Part shown: one piece after another, positions 30,542-42,232 of the stretch
Position numbering within the stretch: position 1 is the first letter of the stretch
Layout of the letters: every line of letters begins with the position of its first letter
From: Rozella allomycis CSF55
Taxonomy: Eukaryota > Rozellomycota
Direction of reading: 5' to 3'
DNA: 64,000 nucleotides
NCBI GenBank assembly: GCA_000442015.1
Contig: KE560565.1
Location: forward strand, 1-64,000
Made by a program: the position numbers and the translations under genes
Notes under the pieces: generated by a model
What the model saw: only the letters and a program-made list of their open reading frames with translations
Database searches by the model: none
What the model was told of the DNA's origin: nothing

Positions 30542-31531
30542 ATGGGACTAAGGTTTTCCAAGAGCATCATAGTATCTTCCTTTCACTTATCTAAAATAGG
30601 AAGAACCTACCAAGAATTATGAAAGAAGGTTACAGGATGTAGATGCTTCTATCAAGACACTGAAAGTGAAAATGGCTGAAACTAAACTTTATCAGCGAAA
30701 GATATCCCTTTGGTTATTCTTTTATGTATTTGTAATAACCCTCGGATGGAGCTTTTTTTCATTTAACAAATTAACAAAGCAAAACAGCTTCAAAGAAAAT
30801 TTATTGTCGATAGTTTCAATTGTTTTTGTTCCTTTTTGGTAAAGCTATGAAGATATTTAAAAAGTTTATATTTCACGAGAAATTTTATTTTATATTTGTA
30901 TTCAAGGGCGATTTCGAATCAAGAAACAGAACTAGATGCCTTAAAGTCAAGGCAAAAATTACTTTTAGAAGAATTAAAGAAAAAGACAGACTACTACGCA
31001 ACAAAAACGCTGATTGAAAGGTTTGATGTTGCGGTAAAGAAATTATTATGTTTTGATTGAGACCCCAAAGGCACAAGATAAAAAGACAAAGCAAATGGAC
31101 GAAATAAAAATGTCTAGTAAACCTTTGCATCAACAAATTGTTTCTAATCAATTAAGAAAGCGTGAAAATGATGATGGTAAAAAGAGCGACAATTTGTTTG
31201 CGCCAAGCCCAGTGCCTGTCGTGCCAAGCCCTAAAACGACTCAGCCACCTAACCCTACATGGATGGATAGATTGATGGACAGCATCGTCGGATCAGATGA
31301 AAGTGATAGTCAAAAATTTGCTTTAATATGTGAAAAATGTTTCGCGCATAATGGACTAGCGAATCCACATGAGTTTAATGTTATTAGTAATAAAGTAAAT
31401 ACTTTACCACAGAATATTTTTGTCCAAAGTGTAAGCATTTCAATCAGCCAAGGCGAAGCCGGTCGCTTGAACTTTCTCAAGATGAGGAAGTTAAGGACTT
31501 GAAAGAAACAGCAGCGAAAACAAGTAAATAA
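30542..31531 (+). CDS. LNP1: lunapark, ER three-way junction protein
   Basis: Exons 30542-30571, 30600-30838, 30865-31033, 31062-31386 and 31413-31531 with introns of 28, 26, 28 and 26 nt give 293 residues. It shows the lunapark layout: N-terminal MGLRFSK, a coiled coil, two close membrane segments (KISLWLFFYVFVITLGW and LLSIVSIVFVPFW), the family block ALKSRQKLLLEELKKKTDYY and TLIERFD, a proline-rich linker, and the C-terminal zinc ribbon CEKCFAHNG...KYFCPKCKHFNQ. Lunapark stabilises three-way junctions of the ER network. The second CxxC is brought into frame only by removing the last 26-nt intron. Convergent with the kinesin, 22 bp between stops. Confidence 0.95.
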
Positions 31532-31553
31532 AAAGTGCATCAAAAATATTTAT

Positions 31554-33723
31554 TTAATCAATTGTTTCTTTTAGTTGTTGTATTATTTTCTCTGACAATC
31601 CAGCTTGTAAAAGTTGGTCCAACTAATTAGGATTCCTTCATGAGACTTACGTTTTGAATTGGACCGTTTTGCGAAACGAAATCGACTATCAATTCAGCTC
31701 TCTTTGTTCCAATTCCTTTTAGCTTTTTTATTTGCTTTATATCACATAGATTAATAATGCTAATGGATTCTTGAGAAATGTCCTTCTTCTTGGGCAAATT
31801 CAAGGGGATATTTGACAATATTGAATGGTTCAGGGAATCACTTTGTTTTTGTTTTAATATATTTAGTGCCTCGTTTTGATTTTCCTTTAAAATGGCCTTT
31901 GTATTTTTTATCAAGTTTGAAACGTCATTTTCTTTATTTGATTGTGGCTGGGATTTGTCAGGCAAGGTGGCTTGGAAAACATTTGATGAGTTTTGAGAGG
32001 CTTTCAGATTTTCCAGCTTCTTGATTTCTTCGGCAATTTTTTTGTTTGGCAGATAAATGTTTGCTTTTTCCATGAATGAGATAGCCAAGTCAAAGTTTTT
32101 ATTTTGTTTCTCGATTACCGACTTTTGAATAAAAGCCTTGGCATTCTTCTTTCTTGTGACTGGTGTGAGAATATCAACGATAGAACAAAGTTGTGTCTCA
32201 TTGGCATCTTTCAACTTTTGTTCTAAAGTTTCTATTTTTGCTTTCGTAGTCAATTCCATTTCTTTCTTCATCTTTCTTAATGGACTTTATTATTTTATTT
32301 CGTAGATGAAGATACCTTTGGATGGATTCTTTCGCGATGTCCTTTATTTTCTGTATCATATCTACATTTGGTTTCATAATTTTCTTCTTTGCGGGCAAAT
32401 TGAGAATAGAATCATCTTCTCTTTCTCTCTTTGAACAACTCGATGACGCGCTAGTTCGTTTCTTTTCTTTGCTCTCTTTCCAAGCCACCAATTTCGTTTG
32501 TCGATCTACATAAAGTCAAGCTACTTCTTCAAACCTTTATCAATAACATTTGATGTGGGATTATTTATTATCTGCCGTGACTTACTAGCAAAATTTAAGG
32601 TATTGTATGTTTCCTGCAAGTAGTTTTCGCTGGGAGCCACATTTGCTATAATCAGAGCTCTAGATTTACCGCCTAGCGAATCTTGGAGTATTCTTGTCAG
32701 TTTGCTATCACGATAAGGCACACGACGCTATTTTCAATATTTCGTATGTTTACAGATGGTGAAGGTGAATTCAGTGCGTCGACAACTTGGCCAAGAACAA
32801 ATAAACTTTTATTGATGGCACTACTTTCTTTTAGTCTCTCTCCAGAATTGCCAGTTCGTCTATTATCTTCAGAGCCTGCAAGATCTATCAAGTGCAATTT
32901 AGACACAAATGTTTCATTTGGATTAATTTTGGATTTACTTTCAATCTTTGTAAAATGAAGGATATTTAATACTTGTAACAATACTATTGAATGGCTTCTA
33001 CTTGAATTTGCGTTACATTTGGTAGCTGCCGTACTTCTATTCTTTACGCCAATTTTGAAATATTTTTCGAAAACTTCGCGCGATTTTAGCTCAATCTTTA
33101 TGCTTTCTTTATTAATCGTTACTTTGACGAGATCTGGAATAGTTATGTTCTTATCCTTATCTTCACGAATCGGTAAATCATGGTCAATTGTTTTTGACAA
33201 AAGGTCGAATACCTTTTGTATTATAGAAATTCAATGTACCTTTTCATTATAAATCTCCATAAAGGACATGTGTATTTTAGAATTGTCATACTTGTTCTTT
33301 TCTGTAAGTAGAAATTCCAAAGTTCTTGGAATGATTCCTGTTAATAATGTTTTCGTTTACGATTACCTTATGAAATGTTTTATATTTGATTACCTGGATC
33401 AATTTCCGATCCTTCCATTGTAAAAGTTTTTCCAGCACTTGTATGCCCATAGGCAAACACAGTCAAATGCATGCCAAGAAATGTGGAAGCTAATAAAGGT
33501 TGAATACTATTTGTAAAAAGATTTTCTTGGTTTGTATCAGTGTTAAAATAATGATCGAATCTAAAATTTCTTGGTGGTAACAGTACTTGAACGATAAACA
33601 CTCAGATTTGTTTCTTGGATTTGGAATCGCTACACAAGAAGAATCCATTAATATGCACTCTGGAGCCTCTTCAGTTGAAAGTTTCGGCCTTATTCTACAA
33701 GCAACCAAAACTCTTGATTGCAT
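31554..33723 (-). CDS. kinesin-10 (KIF22/Kid) with C-terminal HhH
   Basis: Exons 33723-33587, 33560-33394, 33337-33240, 33212-32973, 32945-32754, 32727-32535, 32505-32316, 32284-31651 and 31622-31554 give 639 residues; introns are 26, 56, 27, 27, 26, 29, 31 and 28 nt. The N-terminal motor is complete: [57 protein letters not shown] basic stalk with coiled coil leads to a helix-hairpin-helix DNA-binding end ([20 protein letters not shown]). Kinesin-10 binds chromosome arms and pushes them to the spindle equator. The 56-nt intron 2 is two intron-like units joined AG|GT; intron 4 is 27 nt without a stop. Kinesin-10 is missing from most Dikarya, so it supports an early-branching lineage. Confidence 0.95.
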
Positions 33724-33807
33724 TTGAAATTTCAGAAATAGAGTTGCAACGTAAAATTACATTTAAATGATATAAATTGAATAAAAACTTGTGATTTAAA
33801 GAATATT

Positions 33808-36591
33808 TTATTGAATTAATTGATTAATCCATCCGTCGTAAATAGTTGACGCTAAATAAGAAGCTTCACAGTCATCAACGATTTCCCTTTGAACATGGGT
33901 GCAGATATTTTCAATAATTTTATTTAAATATGTAACTATTTGATAATTTATGTCAGCTTCAAGAATATCAAAGCCAATGCGAGGGGATGGTTCATGAACA
34001 AGTGATTTGGGTTCATCAACAACTATTTCATTGTTTACTTCAGTCAAAGCATCCTGTGAGGGAGTGGATTGTTGAACGGCAGGCTGACAAAATGGCAGGC
34101 TGATGTCATCACCTTTAGATTCCACCATGTTGCATTCTTCACTAAGATCTTTAGTGCATTCTATACTCTTCTTTTCATCCACATCGTCGTGTTCAACAAC
34201 ACCTTCAATGATTATTTCCTTATTGCTTTCCTCCTCAGCGACGTCATTATTGCATTCAATGCTATCTTCAATATCAACTTCTTTGCTCTCCTTGTCAAAA
34301 ACAACTTTTATGCATTCTTCTTTAACAACATTTTCAATACTTGTATCTCGGTTGCTTTCTTGCAAGGTCTTTTGTAAATATTCTTTCGAAACAATTTCCA
34401 TCACCCCGTCAATGAGATTTTCAACAACATCTTTAACGCATTCTTCAATTTCAGCGGATTTTAGAATACTTTCTAGAGTATCTTTCACTTCCACTTCAAT
34501 CGACCCTTCACACTCCTGCAATTTAAAGATAAGAATTGTTTTACGTTCAACAAATCACCAAATTCAACATCCGATTCAACGATTAGATTATTTTTTTCAC
34601 CGTCTACTAGAATTATGCTTTCATTGGGATCATTAAGATTATTGTTGGTGGCGTCAGTTGGAAAACTTTTACCAATTTTGGATAAAATGTAATCAAACAA
34701 GGAACCACAATAAAGAGAAAATTTGTGAATATCTTTTTCATACAATCGATTGATGACAGGCAGCAAGGGTTCAAACGTTTGATTTTGTTGAATCGATTTT
34801 TCTAAAAGAGTTTGAAATTCTAGAAAATTTATGGTTTAAAGGAATTACGTTCTGGGCTACAATTATCATACGAAATAATTGCTTGGATGTGTTGAATAAG
34901 AATTGCAACGTATTTTGGTAAATGAACTGAAGAAAGGCAAGAGATTGTAACTCTGACCAATTCATCCTCAGGGATTGAATCCTGTACTAGTTTAAACAAA
35001 GTCTCTGCATATACAAGCACAACCGCCTTGGATTTATGATTATTCATTATTAACGCTAGCTTTGAGAGCACAACATCAGCCTTTTCCCTCATAGGAAGCA
35101 ATGGCCAATGAACAATTATTGACTTTAAGACTGAAATAATAACCTTAAAATGAGAATCAGACAAACCTTCCAATAAATATTTTGTTATCACTGGTTTATG
35201 TTTAACTATTTCTTCCTTTGTCAAATTTTGAATCGAATCAAACGCTTGTCTTCTTTGATCCCAATCGGAATCTTTAACTTGAAATGTCCAAATGTGAATA
35301 CTAAAAGGTGGCTTAAACGTGGTTCTTTCCGCCATTTTCGGCTTGATCGCTTTTTTCATGGAAAGCATTTGAGGCCTTTTAACAAGGGGCTTTAACGGAG
35401 AAGAGTGAAACTTTATAATTTTGGTTGGCCTTTCTTCTTCCAAATTTGATTTTGTTTTAATTAATGGTTGCAATTCAACAGATTTCAAAACTGACCTCGG
35501 GCGTTTTTCTGAATTTCCTAAAATTCTACTTGGCTTTCCTAACTCACTGGACTTTCCTATATCATGCTCGCGTTTAGGCAATTCAGAAACTTTATTAAAT
35601 AAAATATCCCGTGATGCTTTTCCTAATGAATTCAAACTGGTCTTTCCTATTTCACTTTCAAGGTTTCGAATTGGTTTCCCCAATAATCCCTTTTTCGTAA
35701 TTGGTGATTGGACTGAATGGATTATTCCTTTTGTATTTTCAGGCTTTAAAATGGTTGAGATTCCTGAATTCTGTTGTGGCCATTTGGTAATTTGAGGCTT
35801 TTCCAATCTTGCCTCGAAAATGTTCTTTTCTCCAAGAGGTTTCTTTTCAACACCCAAATATTTTAATGCATTTGAGCTAAGATTATGTTTAAGCCTACAA
35901 TCGACAATCATATTTCGTTTTACCGTTGGGCATTCATTTCAAAATTATTCTCAAATATTTTAAAAAGTTTTCTTGTGGCATCTCTTACGTCTGCTGATGC
36001 GTCATCAAGCGATGATTTTATTATTTCTTCAAAAGTACTAACATAAACTTCCGGGTGTTTCATATGCTGCAGTAAATTTGTCGCAAGGCCAACACTTATC
36101 AATCTTAATCCTTTATTGGTCGATAAAGACGCTTCTTTAACTCTTTGTAAAAGTTTTGGAGAGCCAACTTTTACAGAAATCATTTCCAAGCATTTTGATG
36201 ATCGTGAAATAAAAACCTGCCTAAAATTGGAATTTAAAATCAACCTTATTCGCCCTTGTACATAGCTTTAACAATGTTGGTATAAAACATTCGATTGCTG
36301 CTTCGGCTTCGAGTCCATAGGTTTGAATTATGTCTGTTAAAAGTTCAACTGTGGTTCCACTTAGCCTTGTTCTTTCAGTAGAAAGCTTTATTGGTTTTTA
36401 TTAATTTTTACGCATAAGATGAGGATTTCTTTATTCTTTTTTACAAATTGTAAAAACGAATCAGGATCTCTTCTTTCTTTGCATATTTTCGATAACGATT
36501 TTATAGAATTATCTATTTGTTGCCATGTGTGTTCAGTTTCTTTCTGTGAAATAACTTTTTCTATCTTTAAAAGGTCTTGCCCAGGAGACAT
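33808..36591 (-). CDS. CLASP family microtubule-stabilising protein
   Basis: Exons 36591-36412, 36385-36245, 36216-35924, 35894-34849, 34819-34545 and 34515-33808 with introns of 26, 28, 29, 29 and 29 nt give 880 residues. The N-terminal 210 residues match the CLASP_N TOG array (LSGTTVELLTDIIQTYGLEA, then VSTFEEIIKSSLDDASADVR). A basic S/P/K-rich stretch (about 230-420) likely binds microtubules and holds no clear SxIP motif. A second TOG-like HEAT region follows (KDSDWDQRRQAFDSI), and the C-terminus is very acidic. It rescues microtubule plus ends. The first ATG lies 18 bp from the RIC1 start on the other strand. A short extra N-terminal exon cannot be excluded. Confidence 0.88.
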
Positions 36592-36609
36592 TAAACAAGC
36601 CACTTCGAA

Positions 36610-39333
36610 ATGGAAAACCACCAAGAAACGTATATTATACCATTTATAGAAGGCACAAATCTATTTTGGATATCTGAATGCATTCTTATGTCATACTCCA
36701 ATGCACATGCCGAAATATTCAATCTGAAAGTAATAGTTTCAAAATTGTTTAATTCCTGGATGATAAAAGAATCATGTTGAATTTTTCTTCATTAATAATA
36801 CAAGTTGATATTTTTAAAGATTTTTTGGTCATTTTGACTGAATTACAATTATACTTCTTAAATCAAGTTGACGGTTCATTGGAATTTGAATACAAACCGT
36901 CTTTTAAAGCTCAGCAGTAAAATAAGGAACTAGAAAAGATAGTATTTATACATCTATGAATCATTTTGTTCTATATAATGGCGAAAAGATATGGCTCTTG
37001 TCAATACCACAGTTTGTTACTACGCTCACAAAGAGTCTTGGTAAATGAGATTTCATTATAAGAAAAGATTTTATAATCAAAGAATTAATTTCATACTTTC
37101 CATTTCTTGTGGCTATTGATAATAATGGGAAGTGTAGGTGTTTCCATGATTCAACAGGATGGACGTTAATTGATGAAAGCTTTGATTCAAAGTTAGTAAA
37201 CTCTGGAAACTGCATTTTTTATGTCCGAAAGAAAAATATGTAAAGTGAATTTCCACTAAACAAAAAAGATTTTGCCAAATGCATCTGGAATCTGGCACAA
37301 AGACAGATATTATCCTGACTAAAAGCATGATTCTAGATTTTCAGGTAGCATCTGACAGGACTGCATTGCAATCCACTGAGGACATATTATTGTTGAACTC
37401 AATCGGTCAAATTATTTGGTCACGGCCAGGTAATGGTGAAAGAATTTGGTTGTTTCCCACATCCATATTTTCTAAGCAAGATAAAAATTTAACTTGCTTT
37501 TATATTCCTGCTGTTGTCGCAGTAATGAAATTGGCTTTTCTCAATAAAGAAATATCGCAATTTGATGGCGGTTTCTCAAAACAACGTTATCACGATTTAC
37601 AATCTACATAATTTCGGGAAGCACCCAAGATTTTTGTTTCAAAAATTAAATTTAAATGGGTTTAAAACGGAAAGATTTATTTTATGTAACCATTCACTAT
37701 ATTTTTCAGACTCTAATGGCATATATCAGCATTACCTGGAAGCAAAGCTTACAAAACCGATAATTGAACATGAGAATATATTCTCCTTTTGCATTTTGTT
37801 AGATTTTGTTTGTTATTGCTCATTTGCTGAAGGAATTTACAAAACTATGGTTAATACCAGGGTGTTAATAATGACGGTTGATCCAATTGAGTTATTTACA
37901 TTTTCGAATTATTTAATTTTATTTAATGGAAAAAGAATGAATTTTTATGATCAAAAAATAAATTTGTTGGCCAGCGTCAACATTTGTCTGCCAGTAAAGT
38001 TCATTAAGAAAATCGGCATTTTGAACTTGTTACCAATGAGTAATCACTTTCATTATCCTGGAAAAAGCAAAATTAGTGCTTTTTTACAATAGGAAAGTCC
38101 ATATTTTGGTTAGTGAAAATGACAAAGGAACAATTGAGAACAAAATTATATCTACGTGTGCTACTTCTATGGAAGTTACAGAGTGTAATTCGATAGTAAT
38201 TATAGAAATGACAAATATCACAGTAATAGGATGGTAATCAATGAATTACTTTAGGTTCACTTTCCTACCGGGGTGTGGACACACATATCTAATTATCCAA
38301 TTGAGCACTTTGACTTTGAATCGGGTATCATTATAGTTTTTGATAATACTTTCAAAGTAAATTAGCTCAAAATAGAATATAGCCAATATTAATATTGCAC
38401 GAGTTGCTCTATTATATTTGTTCGTCAAATATGTTTGAGTTTTATCTAAATAAATATTATAAAGTCCCACATTTTCAAATAGCAATGGAGAAATGCATAA
38501 TTAAATTGGCAGAAAATGACATTGATAAAATTCATACAGTCTTTAAGCATATTGAAAAATTGGATTGCTACTCCGCCATCGTTGCAAATATTTTTAGAAA
38601 ATTGGAAACCAAAAAATGGAATAAAATCATCTCTCTAGCTAAAATTAATACATTACAGTTGTTCACTTCATGTTTGACCGATAATAATCTAGACAATGCG
38701 ACACAGTTCTTAATAGCGCTTTTCCAAGATCATTCTTTTAATGAAGGGCTTCAAGTATTTGGAAATATTCATTGGCAACATGTAGTCTTCCAGAGATCTG
38801 ATAAAACGCTGTTTGGATTCCGAAAATTTTGACCTGGCAAAACGAATTGAAACCTTTATTGACAGATGGGTTAAGTCCAATTCATACGTAATTGATGCTC
38901 AGTTAATAAAAAGGATTTAATATATGAAAAGCATATAATCGAATTGTTGAAACAAGTAATTCCCTAAATTTTTATTTACGTAGCGTAGGCTTAAGCATTT
39001 ATTGATATTTCTTCGACATTTTAAGATTGATTTAAATTTTTTGCTTGAAAAATACTCGTAAGATATTTCGAAAATGCGACACTTAGCTTTTTAAAGTACA
39101 AATTACCCGATTTAGAAAAGGACTTTCGGTCTCTGGGTCTTGGTGATTACGCCTCTGCATTAGATAACCAATTCAAGTCTAAATCATTAAATGATGTATG
39201 CGAAACACAAAATTACCTTGTTTCAGAAAAGAAAAAGTTTTATTCAATGGAAGAGACAAATAATGATGTAATCTTTGAAAGTGAAGTGCGTGAATTGCAC
39301 CTAAAACTGCAAAAATGTGGATGGATAAAATAG
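36610..39333 (+). CDS. RIC1: RIC1 homologue, RAB6/Ypt6 exchange factor subunit
   Basis: Thirteen exons: 36610-36775, 36805-36916, 36943-37040, 37068-37239, 37269-37521, 37550-38039, 38068-38222, 38255-38356, 38383-38754, 38786-38887, 38914-38955, 38984-39057 and 39087-39333. The product has 794 residues. Introns are 29, 26, 27, 29, 28, 28, 32, 26, 31, 26, 28 and 29 nt. The N-terminal half is beta-propeller like. The C-terminal half carries the RIC1 helical domain (LHELLYYICSSNMFEFYLNK, LFTSCLTDNNLDNATQFLI, DLIKRCLDSENFDLAKRIE). Ric1 with Rgp1 activates Ypt6/RAB6 for retrograde traffic to the Golgi. It is shorter than the human protein (about 1400). Intron 7 has a second, internal donor. Family call rests mainly on the C-terminal half. 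Confidence 0.82.
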
Positions 39334-39460
39334 ATTTAACTTTTTTACTCTTTTTATTGCCCCATTGTTACATTGTATTCATTTTCTATGATTGTCTATT
39401 TCATATTTAAATCCTGGTACGAGGTACCAGTAACGAGTAAAAATCCTAAAGTACTCTGGA

Positions 39461-40622
39461 ATGGAAAGGGTGTGTATTATTGGCTCTGGAAATTGGTACG
39501 AGATGAATATGAAAATAAAAGGGGTTCAGCTATAGCAAAAATAGTTGGTAACAGCGTTTTAAAGTACCCGCAAGTCTTTCAACCGGTAGTCCCAATGTGG
39601 GTATTTGAAGAGATTGTTGAAGGGAAAAAGTTGACCGATATAATAAATGAAAAGCATGAGAATATTAAGTAATATGGAAAAGTCATTTTAATAGATATCT
39701 TCCAAATATAAAGTTGCCTGGTAATATCGTAGCCGTTCCAGATATTGTCGAAACTGTTAGAAATGCTACAATCTTGATATTTGTTGTTCCTCATCAAGTA
39801 ATATCACAGTGAATTGAATACTCAGTTTGTCAAAAGTACTTGTGATAAGATTAAAAACGTTGTTTCGAGGAATGCTAAAGCAATTTCATTGATTAAGGGG
39901 ATTGATGTGAATGTAGGTGGAGGGATAGTGCTGATATCTGAAGTGATTAAAGACTCACTCAGTGTAGATGTTAGTGTATTAATGGGTGCCAACATTGCAA
40001 ATGAGGTGGCTCAAGAAAAGTTCTGTGAAGCAACGATTGGTATATACAAATTGGTCTCTATTATTTTAGGCTATGCAGATAAAAATAATGCTAATGTGTT
40101 TCAACAATTGTTTCATACGGATTATTTTCGAATTAATGTTGTGAATGATGTTGCAGGGGTTGAATTGTGTGGCGCATTGAAGAACATTGTGGCCACTGCA
40201 GCTGGGTTTGCTGATGGCTTAAGAATGGGGGATAATACGAAAGCGGCTATAATTAGGATTGGACTATTGGAAATGAGAAGATTTTGTAAAATGTTTTACA
40301 AAGGAATTCGCGATGAAACCTTCTTTGAGAGCTGCGGGGTTGCAGATTTGATTACAACATGCGCTGGAGGCAGAAACCGAAGACTTGCAGAGGCTAAAGC
40401 GTTAACAGGCAAGGTAAAATGTATTTGAAAGATTAAAAGAGCTTTGAAGAATTAGAAAGAGAAATGCTGAATGGGCAAAAACTACAAGGGCCAGCAACAT
40501 CTAAGGAAGTTTATGAAGTCCTTAAAGCAAAAAATCAGATTAAAGAATTTCCGTTATTTACTTCAGTTTATCGTATTAGTTATGAAAACATGAAGGTGGA
40601 AGATCTTTTAAAGAATTTGTAA
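39461..40622 (+). CDS. GPD1: NAD-dependent glycerol-3-phosphate dehydrogenase
   Basis: Exons 39461-39495, 39522-39668, 39695-39797, 39826-40413 and 40440-40622 with introns of 26, 26, 28 and 26 nt give 351 residues, the normal length. The NAD-binding loop GSGNWGSAIAK is created by the first splice. [26 protein letters not shown], the active-site region [19 protein letters not shown] with catalytic lysine, and [14 protein letters not shown] are all conserved. It reduces dihydroxyacetone phosphate to glycerol 3-phosphate for lipid synthesis and redox balance. There is no peroxisomal targeting tail (ends DLLKNL). Confidence 0.96.
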
Positions 40623-40706
40623 TAAATCTATTTTCAAAGATTGGAATAAAAGAGATCTTAATCTGCAGTTCAATTTATTTTTCATAACAGATAGAAATTT
40701 AAAAAT

Positions 40707-42124
40707 TTAGGCAGCGTAGAGCATCTTGTCGATGACGGACGGAATTGGCATAATTTCAGTTCCCAACTCTTGTTCAATTTTGTAAAGATTGAATCGATCG
40801 TCAAACGTGATGAGATTCACAGCAAGACCTAAATGACCAAAGCGGCCAGAACGCCCAATTCTATGAAGATAAGTCTCAGAATTCTTGGGGAAATCAAAGT
40901 TTATAACGACATTAACACTTTGGATATCAATGCCTCGGGTAAATAAATCAGTGCAAACTAAATTTCGACAATGCCCACTGCGGAAATCATGAAAGACGCG
41001 ATTTCTTTCAGCTTGTGGCATCCTTGAATGAATATAAAAGCACGAATAGCCAAGCTCAGTTATTTTCTTCGCTAATAATTCAACTCTATTAGCAGAATTG
41101 CAAAATATAATCGACTGATTAATCGCAAGCTTGGAAAACAAAGTATTCAAACAATGCACCTTTTGTCTTTCCTCTACAAACGCATAATATTGTCTATAAC
41201 ACTTTTCATGGCATTTTACGTTATCCCTTTCAATGTCAATTCTTCCATTAAATTAATTTCATACGGTTTAACCAAATATTTTTCCTATTGATATTCAAAA
41301 CATTTTTTACTTTAAATTGTTTCACAGTGACAGGAAATGTGGCTGAGTAGAGCAAAATTTGGCGCGATTTTGGTAAGAAATTTATCAATTGCTCAACAAT
41401 AGGTTGAAATTCAGGCGAAAGTAGTTTATCAGCTTCATCCATCACCACAACGTTGCACTTTGTAAAATCAGCAACATTCTTTTGCGCTAAATCAAGTATT
41501 CTTCCCGGCGTTGCAACACATATGTGAACTATCAAAGTCATTCAGTACTGTATACCAGTATTATTCAATCTCAAAATATCTTCTTTCAAATTTGTTCCTC
41601 CAGTTGACACCATAACTTGCACATTCATATGCTTTCCTAATTGTTTACAAACTTGGGCAGTTTGGAGGGCTAATTCTCTAGTTGGGACAAGTAAAAGCGC
41701 TTGAATCTCGTTCTTTGATACGTTCACCTTTTCTAAAACGGGAATAATGAATGCTGCTGTTTTTCCTGTTCCATTCTTGGCACGCGCTAAAATATCCCTT
41801 CCTGTTAACGCAATAGGAATGGATCTATATATTTCTATATATAAGCTTACTCTTCTTGTATTGGGGAAGGGTGCTCATAACCCATTTCATATATTCCCAT
41901 CAAAAGTTCGCGTTTTAAATAATAGTCTTCAAATTCGTTGCCTTTTGTTGCAGTTACATCCTGAAATTTTGCTGCTTATTTATTTTTACCTATGTTATAT
42001 GACACAAAAACTTACTTCGGTTTTAGGTCTAAGGTCTTTCACAGGGGCTTGGAGTTTAGCTTTCCAATTAGATTCGCTATATTTTTTTGTACTCTAGCTA
42101 TTACTTTTGTACAGAGTTTGACAT
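40707..42124 (-). CDS. DHH1: DEAD-box RNA helicase Dhh1/DDX6
   Basis: Exons 42124-42105, 42076-42016, 41960-41851, 41824-41556, 41528-41311, 41284-41220 and 41193-40707 give 409 residues; introns are 28, 55, 26, 27, 26 and 26 nt. All helicase motifs are present: Q motif [25 protein letters not shown], Ia [33 protein letters not shown]-terminal [19 protein letters not shown] and C-terminal [12 protein letters not shown] are typical of Dhh1/DDX6, which represses translation and promotes decapping in P-bodies. The 55-nt intron 2 is, like that of the kinesin, two intron-like units meeting at AG|GT. Confidence 0.96.
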
Positions 42125-42232
42125 TTTCTTTGGCTGTTACCCTGGTGTAATTTTCTGAATTTTGCGAGTTTAAGGGATGAAAAAAGAAAGGAAAAATGAC
42201 TGAAATACAATTATACGCAATATCAATAAAAT

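Noticed and set aside
35198-35795. Plus-strand frames antisense to CLASP as overlapping genes
   Set aside because: Composition mirrors the low-complexity CLASP linker; no start context, no introns and no recognised domain.
38270-38290. CCGGGGTGT motif in RIC1 as a second copy of the MITE end
   Set aside because: Only nine bases match, it lies inside a conserved exon and has no inverted partner or target duplication.
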